A DNA stretch of 64,000 nucleotides from Cytobacillus solani (GCF_001420595.1 NZ_LJIX01000006.1:4616857-4680856); one strand, 5' to 3'. Positions 34,649 through 43,658 are shown, numbered from the stretch's first letter. Numbers and translations are program-made. Notes: generated by a model not told the origin, from the sequence alone.

Positions 34649-35563
34649 TTACAAATATTTTTCTAAAATTTCTTTTGCTCGCATTGTTACTATTTCCCTT
34701 ATATGAAGAGGCTCCAGCACCTCTACCTTATTGCCAAAGCTGAGGATAAATCCGTATAGCCACTCGTCCTCAGGGATGTCAACTTTTATAATCGAAGCAC
34801 CGTCCTCAATCGCCTCGATGCCGAACATTTCCTCAATCATTAATCGATGTTCAGGTTGAAACGCGAGCTTTAGTGCAACCGTATTTTCTGGCGCATTCCA
34901 TTCCTTGTCCCATGGACGCTCAGTCAAATCTATTTCTCTGCGGACAAACGTAACTTTGCAGCCCTTTACCTCTTTCATCCTGGCAATTTTAAAAAGCCGA
35001 AAGGCCTCTCTTAATTGACAATAGCCGTAGACATACCAGGATCTCCCTTTTTCAACAAGTGTATGGGGCTCAACCGTCCGAACGGATTGTTTTCCACCAG
35101 CGTTTCCGTATGTAAAAGTTATACAGGTTGAAGATTCAATTGCCTGTTTGATCGTTGTCATTTTTTCCTTCAAAAATGGAGTTGTCCCCCACGGACTATA
35201 ATCAATGAAGAGATAATCCGAGGTATTTTTGACCGATTCTTCAGCAATCCCCGTAATTTTTTCAAGAACGGCTTCCGCATGCGGATCCTGGTAAGAGGTA
35301 AGCACACTTTTTAAAGCGATAGAAATGGATGCCAGCTCCCCTTCTGTCAGCACCTGCTTATCCATGCGGTACCCCTCTATTAAACTAATTCCTCCATTCA
35401 CTCCTTGATAACTTACGACAGGAATTCCCGCTTGACTGAGCGTGTCCACATCCCGATAAATGGTCCTTACTGAGACGCCAAAAGCTTTAGCAAACTCCTG
35501 TGCTGTTACCTTTTTTCGGTTTATTAAAATCATCGTCATCGTTAAAAGACGGTCTAGTTTCAT
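34649..35563 (-). CDS. YafY-type HTH regulator with WYL domain
   Basis: A 304-residue transcription factor. The N-terminal HTH_11 (MKLDRLLTMTMILINRKKVT, then AFGVSVRTIYRDVDTLSQAG) is followed by the WYL ligand-binding domain at about 135-215 (ITFTYGNAGG, VEPHTLVEKGRSWYVYGYCQ, FRLFKIARM) and a WCX C-terminal domain. WYL proteins respond to nucleic acid or nucleotide ligands. The start at 35563 follows AAAGGAAG; the open frame reaches further upstream only into the tandem repeat. The next gene downstream is the GyrI-like protein, a plausible target. Confidence 0.88.
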   Translation of the reverse strand: MKLDRLLTMTMILINRKKVTAQEFAKAFGVSVRTIYRDVDTLSQAGIPVVSYQGVNGGISLIEGYRMDKQVLTEGELASISIALKSVLTSYQDPHAEAVLEKITGIAEESVKNTSDYLFIDYSPWGTTPFLKEKMTTIKQAIESSTCITFTYGNAGGKQSVRTVEPHTLVEKGRSWYVYGYCQLREAFRLFKIARMKEVKGCKVTFVRREIDLTERPWDKEWNAPENTVALKLAFQPEHRLMIEEMFGIEAIEDGASIIKVDIPEDEWLYGFILSFGNKVEVLEPLHIREIVTMRAKEILEKYL

Positions 35564-35663
35564 AGTTTTCTTCCTTTTTAGATAAGATGCTATCAGAAAA
35601 AATTCTATATGGATATTGGAAAATCCTTTATTATTTGAGGGTACATGAGGAATTTGGTTCTCA

Positions 35664-36110
35664 GGCACATGTAGCTTCCTCTTGTTACCGCGAACACTCT
35701 CTTTTCTTCTTTCTTGGGCACATGTGGCATCTTCTTGTTACCGCGGACACTCTCTTTTCTTCTTTCTCGGGCACATGTAGCATCTTCTTGTTACCGCGAA
35801 CACTCTCTTTTCTTCTTTCTTAGGCACATGTAGCTTCCTCTTGTTACCGCGAACACTCTCTTTTCTACTTTCTCGGGCACATGTGGCATCTTCTTGTTAC
35901 CGCGAACACTCTCTTTTCTACTTTTTGGGGCACATGTGGCATCTTCTTGTTACCGTGAACACTCTCTTTTCTACTTTCTTGGGCACATGTGGCATCTTCT
36001 TGTTACCGCGGACACTCTCTTTTCTACTTCATCGGGCATCATCACTCTCCTCTGATTACCGCTTCACGCCTATTCTCCCTTCCTCAGGCATCATCGCTCT
36101 CCTCTGATTC
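35664..36110. repeat. Tandem array of nine units, exact 53-bp period
   Basis: GGCA(CATGT) recurs at 35664, 35717, 35770, 35823, 35876, 35929, 35982, 36035 and 36087: seven intervals of exactly 53 and one of 52. Units 1-7 are nearly identical (GGCACATGTGGCATCTTCTT, then GTTACCGCGAACACTCTCTT, then a TTCTACTTTC tail); units 8 and 9 have diverged. The array sits in the divergent promoter region between the WYL regulator and ywqB. Confidence 0.95.
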
Positions 36111-36259
36111 AATTTCCACACAGTGATTTACCACTTCCATACACCCGTGCGAACCCTCCTAAGAAATGTTATAATTAAGGAATATGCTTTTGTGCCTGAT
36201 GTCACTCGCGATTCTCCATAACGGAGTGTGACAGAGGCAATCGGTGAGGAGGATTATCT

Positions 36260-37876
36260 ATGACTGCAATACCTGAGCGTTTCCATGAGCCTTTGCAGTT
36301 TGCAGCGAATGAATTGATGGAGTTACTGCGTGCAGAGAATCCCGAGCATGAGCGCCTCATTCAGAAAGGGCTGATGCTGTTTCGGCAGGGGCTCGTTTAT
36401 CAGCTGCGTTTTGATGGAGATGAAATTACCGCGACAGTGCAGGATGTAACGCCAGCGAAGGTTCAGTTAAACCTTAATTTTATCCAATTAAGTACGTGCT
36501 CTTGTCCAGCCGATGAATTTTGCCGCCATCAGCTGGCTGTCTTTTTCCAGCTTCTTTCGCATGCGAGAAGTGTCAGCACTTTGGTGGAGGAATGGCGGAA
36601 GCCGCTGCGGGAAAAGAAAGTGGCTAAACAGCTAGGTATTCAGAAAGCAAAGGATTTATTGCAGACAGCTGGGCGGCTGAAGCCCAATTATGACAGGTGG
36701 ATTGCGGCCTTTGATGAAAGCTTTCACACGATTTTGGAAGGGAACGGCGAACCAAAACCATATGTGATTACCGAGCTTTACAAGGTGTATACCCGAAGAA
36801 TGAAGGCAAATGCCCCCTATGAGCAGGAATGGAAGCTCCTCTACTTCCTTGTCGGACATGTATTTTCTTTTAAAAAGCTGATGGGGTTAAGTGTGAAATA
36901 TGGGCATTCTGCAGAAATGATTCATCGCTATTATAAACAGCTTTTCTATGAAATAGCGGATGATGTAGTCGACGTCATTCACTCCCTTTCCGTTCATTCC
37001 CTGCCTTTTGCTTTTGATGATTTCATTGAGAAGCTGAAAGAGGATTCCTCTGGGCTCATTACGGCTGAATTCCCGCTTGAATTTGAACGGATTCACTTGT
37101 ACCGCATCCTATGGACGAAGTTTTTCAAGAAGAAGGACTGGTGTCAGGAGGAACTTAAGAAATTAAGGGCAGTTGAGGAAAATAGCCATCCCTTGCTTAT
37201 CGGTATGATTCATCTTCATTTTCTGCAAAAAGAGGATGACATCATTCTGGAACAATTGGCTCTACCGGATAAATGGATGACCCCATTTATCACATATTGG
37301 ATTGAGCTCCTCACTGCGCAAAAGGACTGGAAACGGGTCGCGCCTTTTATCGAGGTGTATATTAAAAAGTTAAAGGATTATCTATCTATACCCAAGGACT
37401 ATTATGAAAAGATGAGCTATACAAGACATACAATCAAAACGATCCAACCATATTGCATCGAAGCAAACCGGCAAGATCTTTATGAAAAAGCCTTGATGGA
37501 AATGCTGCCATACAGCTATAACGAATATGAATATCTTCTTTTTGACAATGAGGCATTTGATCGCTGGACCGATTTACAAGCCTATATGGGTCTTGATATC
37601 GATAGGCTGCAAAGCGATCGGCTCAAAGCACTTGAAAAGCAGCATCCTCACTTGCTTTTGCCGCTCTATCATCAATCTGTACAAGATCATATTGCACAAA
37701 AAGGCAGAGATAATTACCGCCAAGCAGTCCGAAAGATGAAAAAGCTCCGCACCTTGTACAAAAAGTTAAAGCGGCAGGACGACTGGGCGTACTACTTGGA
37801 AGCACTGCTTGAAAAAACGAAACGACTACGCGCCTTTCAAGAAGAATGTAAAAGGGGTAAGCTGATTGATGCTTAA
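36260..37876 (+). CDS. ywqB: SWIM zinc-finger protein
   Basis: A 538-residue protein with an SWIM zinc finger at residues 80-90, STCSCPADEFCRHQLAVFF, a CxCx5CxH pattern. The rest is helical without known catalytic motifs. SWIM domains mediate DNA or protein contacts and in bacteria are often encoded beside an SNF2 ATPase, as here, where the helicase gene overlaps its end by 8 bp. GGTGAGGAGG precedes the ATG. The pair probably acts as one DNA-remodelling machine. Confidence 0.88.
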   Translation: MTAIPERFHEPLQFAANELMELLRAENPEHERLIQKGLMLFRQGLVYQLRFDGDEITATVQDVTPAKVQLNLNFIQLSTCSCPADEFCRHQLAVFFQLLSHARSVSTLVEEWRKPLREKKVAKQLGIQKAKDLLQTAGRLKPNYDRWIAAFDESFHTILEGNGEPKPYVITELYKVYTRRMKANAPYEQEWKLLYFLVGHVFSFKKLMGLSVKYGHSAEMIHRYYKQLFYEIADDVVDVIHSLSVHSLPFAFDDFIEKLKEDSSGLITAEFPLEFERIHLYRILWTKFFKKKDWCQEELKKLRAVEENSHPLLIGMIHLHFLQKEDDIILEQLALPDKWMTPFITYWIELLTAQKDWKRVAPFIEVYIKKLKDYLSIPKDYYEKMSYTRHTIKTIQPYCIEANRQDLYEKALMEMLPYSYNEYEYLLFDNEAFDRWTDLQAYMGLDIDRLQSDRLKALEKQHPHLLLPLYHQSVQDHIAQKGRDNYRQAVRKMKKLRTLYKKLKRQDDWAYYLEALLEKTKRLRAFQEECKRGKLIDA

Positions 37877-40688
37877 AACTAGACATATAACCATTGCCGT
37901 ACGGAATATCAACACAGATCTCTATTATCTATCTGCCCAAAATGAAGAGGGGCAGTTCCTTGCACCTGAAGCTTGGATTCGGCTTCTCTTTCATCATCAT
38001 GAAGAAAGCTTCTATGGAACGCTTTTTAATGAGAAGGAAATTGTTGACGGAAAAGACCTTCCCATCAACGGCTGGCAGCTTGTTACCTTGTTTGCCCGGG
38101 AGCAGTTCAATCAATTGATTGAGTGGGACTGGGATGAGATGGCGCAAATTTGCTTAGCCGCGGCACTGCCGATTTATGAAGCCATCACTGAAAAAGAATG
38201 GATTCCGGATTTTGCTTCTTGGGAAAAGGAAGAATTTCGCTGGGCATTGCCTGATCGGGTGATGAATGAATTCGCATCCTCCTTCTGGGAGCAAATCATT
38301 GATGAAACGCCCGTTAAAGACTTTATCCAGAATTGGTATCATCATTCATTGGATGCCTATTTGGAGCGAAAAAGCGAGACGAGGGCTGTCTTCGGTGAAA
38401 AACTTAAGGCACTTCGAAATGATCAGCTCTCCCCTCGTGATCTTGCTGCCTATTTTGACGAGGAAAGCTGGCAGGAATGGATTGGCCTCAAGGAAAGCGA
38501 TGTACCTTTTACTATCGGGCTCAAATTAGAAGAGCCTGCGGAAATATATGACCAATGGGACCTCAGCATTTTCCTTCGCGGAAAAAAACAGCCTGATTTG
38601 CTTGTTGATCGGAATGACTATGCCAACTACCCGCGTGGCTGGAAGAAACATGAGGAAGCGATTGAAAAAGAACTGCAGCGCTGGATCAGCGTATTCCCTT
38701 GGCTTGCCGGTGAAAAAGGGCTTGCCAGCAGGCTAACAGAAGAGGAAGCATGGACATTTTTAACAGAAGCGAGTGAAACCCTGCTCTCCCTTGGCGTTGA
38801 AATCCTATTGCCATCCTGGTGGCAAGCGATGCAAAATGCCAGTCTGAAAGTAAAAGCACGGGTAAAAGGCCAATCGAACCATCGTCCATCCTTCGTGGGC
38901 CTCCAAGCAATGCTTGATTATGACTGGCGCATTTCCATGAACGGAGTAGACCTGTCAGAGGATGAATTCAACAGTATGGTTGAAGAAAAGCGTCGTCTTG
39001 TCTATATTCGCGGGCGCTGGATTAAGCTTGACCCCAATTTTGTGCGGCAAATTCAAGATTTAATGAAAAAAGCAGAAAAGGAAGGCCTGCATGTACGCGA
39101 TTTAATCGAACAGGAGCTCCTTCAGGATGAAGAGGCCGAAACGGATGAACTCGAAAACCCGCAAGCCTTCGCGAAAATTCAAATCGAACTGAATCGTCAA
39201 TGGAAGCAAATGGTGAAGCAGCTTCGCGACATAAAGGACATTCCGCTTGAGGAAGCACCCGCTGATTTCCAAGGCGATCTCCGTCCCTATCAGAAGCTCG
39301 GCATGAGCTGGCTCTTCTTTTTGCGGAAGTACGGGTTTGGCGCCTGTTTGGCAGATGATATGGGGCTTGGGAAAACGATTCAGCTGATCAGTTATCTTTT
39401 AAAGGTAAAAGAGACGGAAACAGACAGCGGTCCTGCGCTAATTATTTGCCCCACTTCGGTATTGGGCAACTGGCAAAAAGAGATTGAACGTTTTGCACCT
39501 AATCTGAACGTCTATCTCCATTATGGCGGGAATCGGCTAAAAGAAGAGGTATTTTCTAAACAAGTAATGGCCTCGGATGTCGTTCTCACCTCCTATGGGC
39601 TAACCCATCTAGATGTGGAGGATTTCGAACGCATCGAATGGAGCTCGATTAGCATCGATGAGGCGCAGAACATCAAGAATGCTCAGACGAAGCAGTCCAG
39701 AGCAGTAAGGAAATTAAAGGGGAAACATCATATTGCCCTAACCGGCACACCGATGGAAAATCGCCTGTCCGAGCTATGGTCCATTTTCGACTTTACAAAC
39801 CACGGCTATCTTGGCAGCCTCGGCCAATTCCAAAAGCGCTTCGTTCTGCCCATTGAAAAGGACGATGATGTAGAGAAGGTTCAGCAGCTTCAGGCTTTCA
39901 TTCGTCCCTTCCTGCTTCGCCGGACGAAAAAGGATGAAGAGGTTGCACTCAATCTGCCTGATAAACTTGAGCAGAAGGAGTATTGTCCGTTAACACCTGA
40001 GCAAGCCTCCTTGTATGAGCAGCTTGTGAAGGACACCTTTGCACAGATTGAGCAGTTGTCTGCCTTTGAGCGCAGGGGATTGATTCTGCAAATGCTGAGC
40101 CGCTTGAAGCAGCTTTGCAACCACCCGGCCCTCTACTTAAAAGAGGAGAGACCAGCGAATATGATTGCACGCTCAGCAAAACTTGAAAAGCTGAGTGAAC
40201 TGCTTGATTCTGTCCTTGAACAAGGAGAAAGCTGTCTCATTTTCACGCAATATATTGAAATGGGCAACATCATCCGCAACATGGTGAAGAAGAAATTCGG
40301 AGTGGATGTTCCATTCTTGAATGGCAGTGTGCCGAAAAATGAACGGGATCGGATGATTGCTCAGTTCCAGGAGCACCAATTTCCTATCTTCCTTTTATCA
40401 TTGAAGGCTGGAGGAACCGGCTTGAATTTAACCGCCGCCAATCACGTGATCCACTATGATCGCTGGTGGAATCCTGCCGTTGAAAATCAAGCAACAGACA
40501 GAGCCTACCGCATTGGGCAAAAACGCTTTGTTCATGTCCATAAGATGATCTGTACAGGCACACTCGAGGAAAAAATTGATGCCATGCTTGAGAAAAAACA
40601 ATCCTTGAACGACCAAATCATCCAAAGTGAAAGCTGGATTACCGAGCTTTCTACGGATGAACTGCGAGATCTTGTCTATTTATCATAA
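37869..40688 (+). CDS. ywqA: SNF2-family DEAD/DEAH-like helicase
   Basis: A 939-residue Swi2/Snf2 ATPase. The N-terminal 480 residues carry the SNF2-associated region found in bacterial members. Motif I LADDMGLGKTIQ lies near residue 498, motif II (SIDEAQNIKN, DEAQ rather than DEAH) near 595, and the helicase C-terminal half has LLRRTKKDEEV, CLIFTQYIEMG, LLSLKAGGTGLNLTAANHVI and DRAYRIGQ. It should translocate on double-stranded DNA and remodel nucleoprotein complexes. I chose ATG 37869; a TTG at 37866 is also possible. It overlaps the SWIM gene and ends in a terminator. Confidence 0.92.
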   Translation: MLKTRHITIAVRNINTDLYYLSAQNEEGQFLAPEAWIRLLFHHHEESFYGTLFNEKEIVDGKDLPINGWQLVTLFAREQFNQLIEWDWDEMAQICLAAALPIYEAITEKEWIPDFASWEKEEFRWALPDRVMNEFASSFWEQIIDETPVKDFIQNWYHHSLDAYLERKSETRAVFGEKLKALRNDQLSPRDLAAYFDEESWQEWIGLKESDVPFTIGLKLEEPAEIYDQWDLSIFLRGKKQPDLLVDRNDYANYPRGWKKHEEAIEKELQRWISVFPWLAGEKGLASRLTEEEAWTFLTEASETLLSLGVEILLPSWWQAMQNASLKVKARVKGQSNHRPSFVGLQAMLDYDWRISMNGVDLSEDEFNSMVEEKRRLVYIRGRWIKLDPNFVRQIQDLMKKAEKEGLHVRDLIEQELLQDEEAETDELENPQAFAKIQIELNRQWKQMVKQLRDIKDIPLEEAPADFQGDLRPYQKLGMSWLFFLRKYGFGACLADDMGLGKTIQLISYLLKVKETETDSGPALIICPTSVLGNWQKEIERFAPNLNVYLHYGGNRLKEEVFSKQVMASDVVLTSYGLTHLDVEDFERIEWSSISIDEAQNIKNAQTKQSRAVRKLKGKHHIALTGTPMENRLSELWSIFDFTNHGYLGSLGQFQKRFVLPIEKDDDVEKVQQLQAFIRPFLLRRTKKDEEVALNLPDKLEQKEYCPLTPEQASLYEQLVKDTFAQIEQLSAFERRGLILQMLSRLKQLCNHPALYLKEERPANMIARSAKLEKLSELLDSVLEQGESCLIFTQYIEMGNIIRNMVKKKFGVDVPFLNGSVPKNERDRMIAQFQEHQFPIFLLSLKAGGTGLNLTAANHVIHYDRWWNPAVENQATDRAYRIGQKRFVHVHKMICTGTLEEKIDAMLEKKQSLNDQIIQSESWITELSTDELRDLVYLS

Positions 40689-40690
40689 TG

Positions 40691-40726
40691 CTTAGCCACT
40701 AAACATTGTTTTAGTGGCTATTTTTA
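40691..40726 (+). terminator. Terminator of ywqBA
   Basis: TAGCCACTAAA and TTTAGTGGCTA form an 11-bp perfect stem followed by TTTTT. Confidence 0.88.
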
Positions 40727-40749
40727 AGGGCGGTAAGAAATGAGGAGTA

Positions 40750-40845
40750 TTGGTTACCGTAAATGAGTAAATTTCGGATTTGCGGTCACCAATGACGGCC
40801 TTTGGTTACCATGAAAGGGAAAATTTCGGATTTGCGGTCACCAAT
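40750..40845. repeat. Two copies of a 44-bp element at 52-bp spacing
   Basis: Units at 40750-40793 and 40802-40845 start TTGGTTACC and end AAATTTCGGATTTGCGGTCA followed by CCAAT. The ends of each unit (TTGGTTACC and GGTCACCAA) are near-complementary. The rest of the gap up to 41035 holds a CCGGCAC/GTACCGG-type stem near 40930 and nothing else recognisable. Confidence 0.8.
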
Positions 40846-41035
40846 AAATAAAGATCTTTGATGCTCGGCGATAGAGAAAAAATCACCAAAGACGGTACCC
40901 CACCTCACCCTCCTATTAAATGAAAAAGTCCGGCACATTTGTACCGGAAAGAATGAGGGAATTCGAGGAGTTGAATTGAATTTTTATATAGAGGGTATTG
41001 GGAATAGAAAATTACGGTGAACATTTTTGAGAAGT

Positions 41036-41215
41036 TTAGTTAGTAAATGCTGCATGCACCTCCTTTATTGGCTCTGATTTGTCTTCCTGTAAAACGGATT
41101 CACGGATAATTTCCTCCAGCTGTTCGACGCGACTAGTTAAATCATTGACTCTTTTATTTGATTTTCCAAGCATTGTAATGAGGGCTTCCACTAAGCATTC
41201 GATTTCCTTTTCCAA
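41036..41215 (-). CDS. Small coiled-coil protein downstream of ssbB
   Basis: A 59-residue open frame from TTG 41215 to TAA 41036, five bases after the ssbB stop, with GAGAGG ten bases before the start. It reads MEKEIECLVEALITMLGKSN, then KRVNDLTSRVEQLEEIIRES, with heptad spacing over about residues 1-45. Frame, coupling to ssbB and composition support a real gene. The function is unknown; it may associate with SsbB. Confidence 0.55.
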   Translation of the reverse strand: MEKEIECLVEALITMLGKSNKRVNDLTSRVEQLEEIIRESVLQEDKSEPIKEVHAAFTN

Positions 41216-41220
41216 GAATG

Positions 41221-41580
41221 CTACACCTCTCTCCCTGCTGGTGCATACGCTTCATCCGGCTTTTTTTGATCAAGAAACTTGACACTATCTGCCCATACTT
41301 CAGTTACGTAGACTCGTTTACCTGCTTGATTTTCATAATGACTTGTCTGTATTCTGCCGGTAATTCCAACTAGGGAGCCTTTTCGGCAGTATCTTGAGGT
41401 ATTCTCTGCTACCTTTCTCCAAAGTGTGCATTGAACAAAGTCTGCATCAATTTCCCCTTGCTGATTTCGATAATGACGATTAACAGCAAGGGTCACATTT
41501 GTAACGGGGGTTCCTTCCGCTGTCCGTTTCAGCTCGGGGTCCTTGGTTAACCTGCCAACGAGCGTTACTTGATTAATCAT
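41221..41580 (-). CDS. ssbB: Competence-type single-stranded DNA-binding protein
   Basis: A 119-residue SSB with one OB fold: INQVTLVGRLTKDPELK, PVTNVTLAVNR, FVQCTLWRKVAENTSRYCRK, GSLVGITGRIQTSHYENQAG and YVTEVWADSVKFL. It lacks the Gly/Pro-rich linker and the acidic DDDLPF-type tail of housekeeping SSB, as in B. subtilis SsbB (YwpH), which protects incoming DNA during transformation. The tail is just PDEAYAPAGREV. It lies opposite ywpF, as in B. subtilis, and a ComK-box candidate lies 70 bp upstream. Confidence 0.92.
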   Translation of the reverse strand: MINQVTLVGRLTKDPELKRTAEGTPVTNVTLAVNRHYRNQQGEIDADFVQCTLWRKVAENTSRYCRKGSLVGITGRIQTSHYENQAGKRVYVTEVWADSVKFLDQKKPDEAYAPAGREV

Positions 41581-41648
41581 CTGCCCATTCTCCTTTCTAT
41601 AAAGTTAGCCCTATCATAACCGCTATGCGATACACGCGTAAAAGCACG

Positions 41649-41693
41649 AAAATACAATTTTGACTGGGGAAGAAACACAGAAACACCTCTTTT
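41649..41693 (-). promoter_or_regulatory. Candidate ComK box (K-box) of ssbB
   Basis: On the minus strand AAAA-GAGGT-GTTT (41693-41681) is followed after 19 bp by a perfect AAAA-TTGTA-TTTT (41661-41649). ComK sites consist of two AAAA-N5-TTTT boxes, normally 8, 18 or 31 bp apart. TATGAT lies further downstream as a plausible -10 with a poor -35, fitting an activator-dependent promoter. Confidence 0.55.
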
Positions 41694-41869
41694 AGGTATA
41701 TATACCTATATTCTGGCATTTATTATCAGTTATAACCTTATTTCGATTATTTCCGACTATATTTTTCGACATGGATGCGGTTTCCGTTTCTATCTTCAGC
41801 TATGTTATAATTTGGGTATGAGTTAGTTGAGGGTGTCCGTAAAAACGAGTCTGAAACAGGAGGAAGAGG

Positions 41870-42304
41870 ATGAAAACATTTAAGCTGATCTCGCTGCAGA
41901 TAGTCGAGGATGACCAATTGGTAGATATCGAGCTAGAAGATGGGTTAATCATTAGTCAAGAAAATACTCAAAGCACTTGGCTGATTGAGGCCTATATCAA
42001 CATTTCGTATGATGACTATTTCCAGAAGCTTGCCAAACAGGACGAGGATTTGATTGTTCAAGTCGTTATTACGAAAAAAGAAAACAGCCCAGCTGCCTTT
42101 CAAACAAAAATTGTTACGATCAAACACATCGAAGATCATATAAGCATTCTTCTAAAGGGACATTTAAAGAAAACAAATTATGACTATGCAGAAATTGTTT
42201 TGAAGAAATTAATTACCCAGGGACTTTCTGGGGAAAAGCTTCTTAATGAGTTTAATCAAATGATGCATAGCAAGCCAAAATTGACACTAGCTAAAGAGAA
42301 ATAA
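41870..42304 (+). CDS. ywpF: YwpF-like protein
   Basis: A 144-residue cytosolic protein matching the YwpF family (MKTFKLISLQIVEDDQLVDI, LEDGLIISQENT, SPAAFQTKIVTIKHIEDHIS). The molecular role is unknown. CAGGAGGAAGAGG precedes the ATG. TATAAT about 60 bp upstream is a likely -10. Divergent from ssbB, as in B. subtilis, and closed by a shared terminator. Confidence 0.85.
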   Translation: MKTFKLISLQIVEDDQLVDIELEDGLIISQENTQSTWLIEAYINISYDDYFQKLAKQDEDLIVQVVITKKENSPAAFQTKIVTIKHIEDHISILLKGHLKKTNYDYAEIVLKKLITQGLSGEKLLNEFNQMMHSKPKLTLAKEK

Positions 42305-42334
42305 AAAAGGACAGGTCTCCCCTGTCCCTTTTTA
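42304..42334. terminator. Bidirectional terminator between ywpF and lipoprotein gene
   Basis: GGACAGG (42309-42315) pairs with CCTGTCC (42321-42327), with A6 before and T5 after, so it can stop both convergent genes. Confidence 0.88.
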
Positions 42335-42637
42335 TTATCTGTCTTTGTTATCTTTATCATTTTGATCTAAATTATCTTCAATTAAATCTTCACCAGGTTC
42401 ATTATTATCTTGCATGATGTCCCCATCATTATCTGTGTTTACATCATTATTATCATTGTTTAAGCCATTGTCATTATTTAAATTTGTATCCGTGCCGTTT
42501 CCATTGTTGTCATTGACTCCTGGCTCATTGATATTGTTATCCTCTGGAGGCGGCTCTTGGTCGTTGTTCGCACAACCTGTTAGCAGCATTGCCGTAAGCA
42601 GGGATCCTCCAATAATGCTTAATAACTTTTTATTCAT
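42335..42637 (-). CDS. Asn/Asp-rich lipoprotein
   Basis: A 100-residue lipoprotein: signal MNKKLLSIIGGSLLTAMLLT with lipobox LLTGC (Cys22). The mature part is a low-complexity chain rich in Asn, Asp and Glu (DNNGNGTDTNLNNDNGLNND). There is no folded domain, so it is probably a disordered surface tail. AAGGAAGGAG precedes the ATG. Convergent with ywpF. Confidence 0.75.
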   Translation of the reverse strand: MNKKLLSIIGGSLLTAMLLTGCANNDQEPPPEDNNINEPGVNDNNGNGTDTNLNNDNGLNNDNNDVNTDNDGDIMQDNNEPGEDLIEDNLDQNDKDNKDR

Positions 42638-42723
42638 GAGAAAAACTCCTTCCTTACATGTTTTTTGGTGACCTCTTTTATAGTGGTCTTATGTTAATGT
42701 TCCCAAAATACGCAGCAACTTGC

Positions 42724-42763
42724 ATAAAAAATAAAGCCAGCCCTTTGATAGGCCGGCTTTATC
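42724..42763 (-). terminator. Terminator of fabZ
   Basis: ATAAAGCCAGCC pairs with GGCCGGCTTTAT (one G-U pair), and on the minus strand it runs into a T-run, 36 bases after the fabZ stop. Confidence 0.85.
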
Positions 42764-42798
42764 TCATGGTATATTCTGGTTTTTCTTAGGTTCAATCA

Positions 42799-43221
42799 TT
42801 ATTTTAATGCAAATGTAATTTCCGCTTCACAGACGAGTTCTCCGTCAACTGTAGCGACAGCCTTCCCTTTGCCGATTGGCCCTTTTACACGAATGATTTC
42901 AACTTCTAAACGCAGCTGATCACCAGGGACAACTTGTCTTTTAAATCTGCATTTATCAATCCCGCCTAAAAAACCAAGACGGCCACGGTTTTCTTCTTTA
43001 AGCAGCATAGCAACAGCGCCAACCTGTGCCAACGCCTCAACAATAAGCACACCTGGCATAACAGGATACTCCGGAAAGTGGCCGTTGAAAAATTCCTCAT
43101 TAGCCGTCACATTTTTGATTCCAATCGCTTTCTGGCCTTCCTCTACCTCAAGAATCTTATCAACAAGCAAAAAAGGATAGCGATGGGGAATGATTTCTTT
43201 AATTTGCTTAATATCCAGCAT
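42799..43221 (-). CDS. fabZ: 3-hydroxyacyl-ACP dehydratase FabZ
   Basis: A 140-residue hot-dog-fold enzyme that dehydrates 3-hydroxyacyl-ACP in fatty-acid synthesis. The catalytic histidine lies in [20 protein letters not shown], with the partner Glu in [20 protein letters not shown] and the closing [11 protein letters not shown] are typical. I chose ATG 43221, six bases after GGAGGT; the open frame continues 43 codons upstream without a ribosome site. Corresponds to B. subtilis ywpB. Confidence 0.95.
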   Translation of the reverse strand: MLDIKQIKEIIPHRYPFLLVDKILEVEEGQKAIGIKNVTANEEFFNGHFPEYPVMPGVLIVEALAQVGAVAMLLKEENRGRLGFLGGIDKCRFKRQVVPGDQLRLEVEIIRVKGPIGKGKAVATVDGELVCEAEITFALK

Positions 43222-43321
43222 TTTAGTACCTCCTACTAGTAATAGGTTATATCTTATTTTCATTTTACTAAAAAAAACCGTGTATGTATAGGCTGGAGGG
43301 TCCTGGCTGTTATGATTCACA

Positions 43322-43348
43322 TAAAAAAAGAGAGGCACCATGCCCCTC
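43322..43348 (-). terminator. Terminator of EpuA-like gene
   Basis: On the minus strand GAGGGGCA pairs with TGCCTCTC around a three-base loop, followed by TTTTTTT. Confidence 0.8.
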
Positions 43349-43361
43349 ACCTAGTTTTCCT

Positions 43362-43634
43362 TTATTCTTTTTCAATTAAATCAACAATATGCGTCCACGT
43401 TGATTTCTTAAATATATCCTTTGCTTCGCCATTCCCAATAACACCGTATCCGACGGCCGCACCAGCAATGAGACTTAGGAAAATTAAAGCCGCAACAATG
43501 ATAATCCGCAGCCAGATCGGTAGAATACGCACTCGTATACGACGTCTGCGCACTTTCGCCGGTTGGGGGTTACTCTCTTTTTTAAACTGCTCACGCGTTT
43601 TCGCTGCTTCTTGATTATTGTTGTTTATCGACAT
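43362..43634 (-). CDS. EpuA-like small membrane protein ('RNA polymerase subunit beta' family)
   Basis: A 90-residue protein with a basic cytosolic segment (KVRRRRIRVRILPIWLR), one membrane span (about 40-66, IIIVAALIFLSLIAGAAVGY) and a short outer tail. It matches the EpuA-type family that databases label 'DNA-directed RNA polymerase subunit beta', a name that does not reflect a polymerase role. It lies downstream of flhP and upstream of fabZ, on the same strand. Confidence 0.7.
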   Translation of the reverse strand: MSINNNNQEAAKTREQFKKESNPQPAKVRRRRIRVRILPIWLRIIIVAALIFLSLIAGAAVGYGVIGNGEAKDIFKKSTWTHIVDLIEKE

Positions 43635-43658
43635 TTTGTTTTTCCCCTTTATCGCAGA

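Noticed and set aside
35587-36107. Open frames across the 53-bp array
   Set aside because: Repeat-generated frames; the 53-bp period shifts frame at every unit, so it is not a coding repeat.
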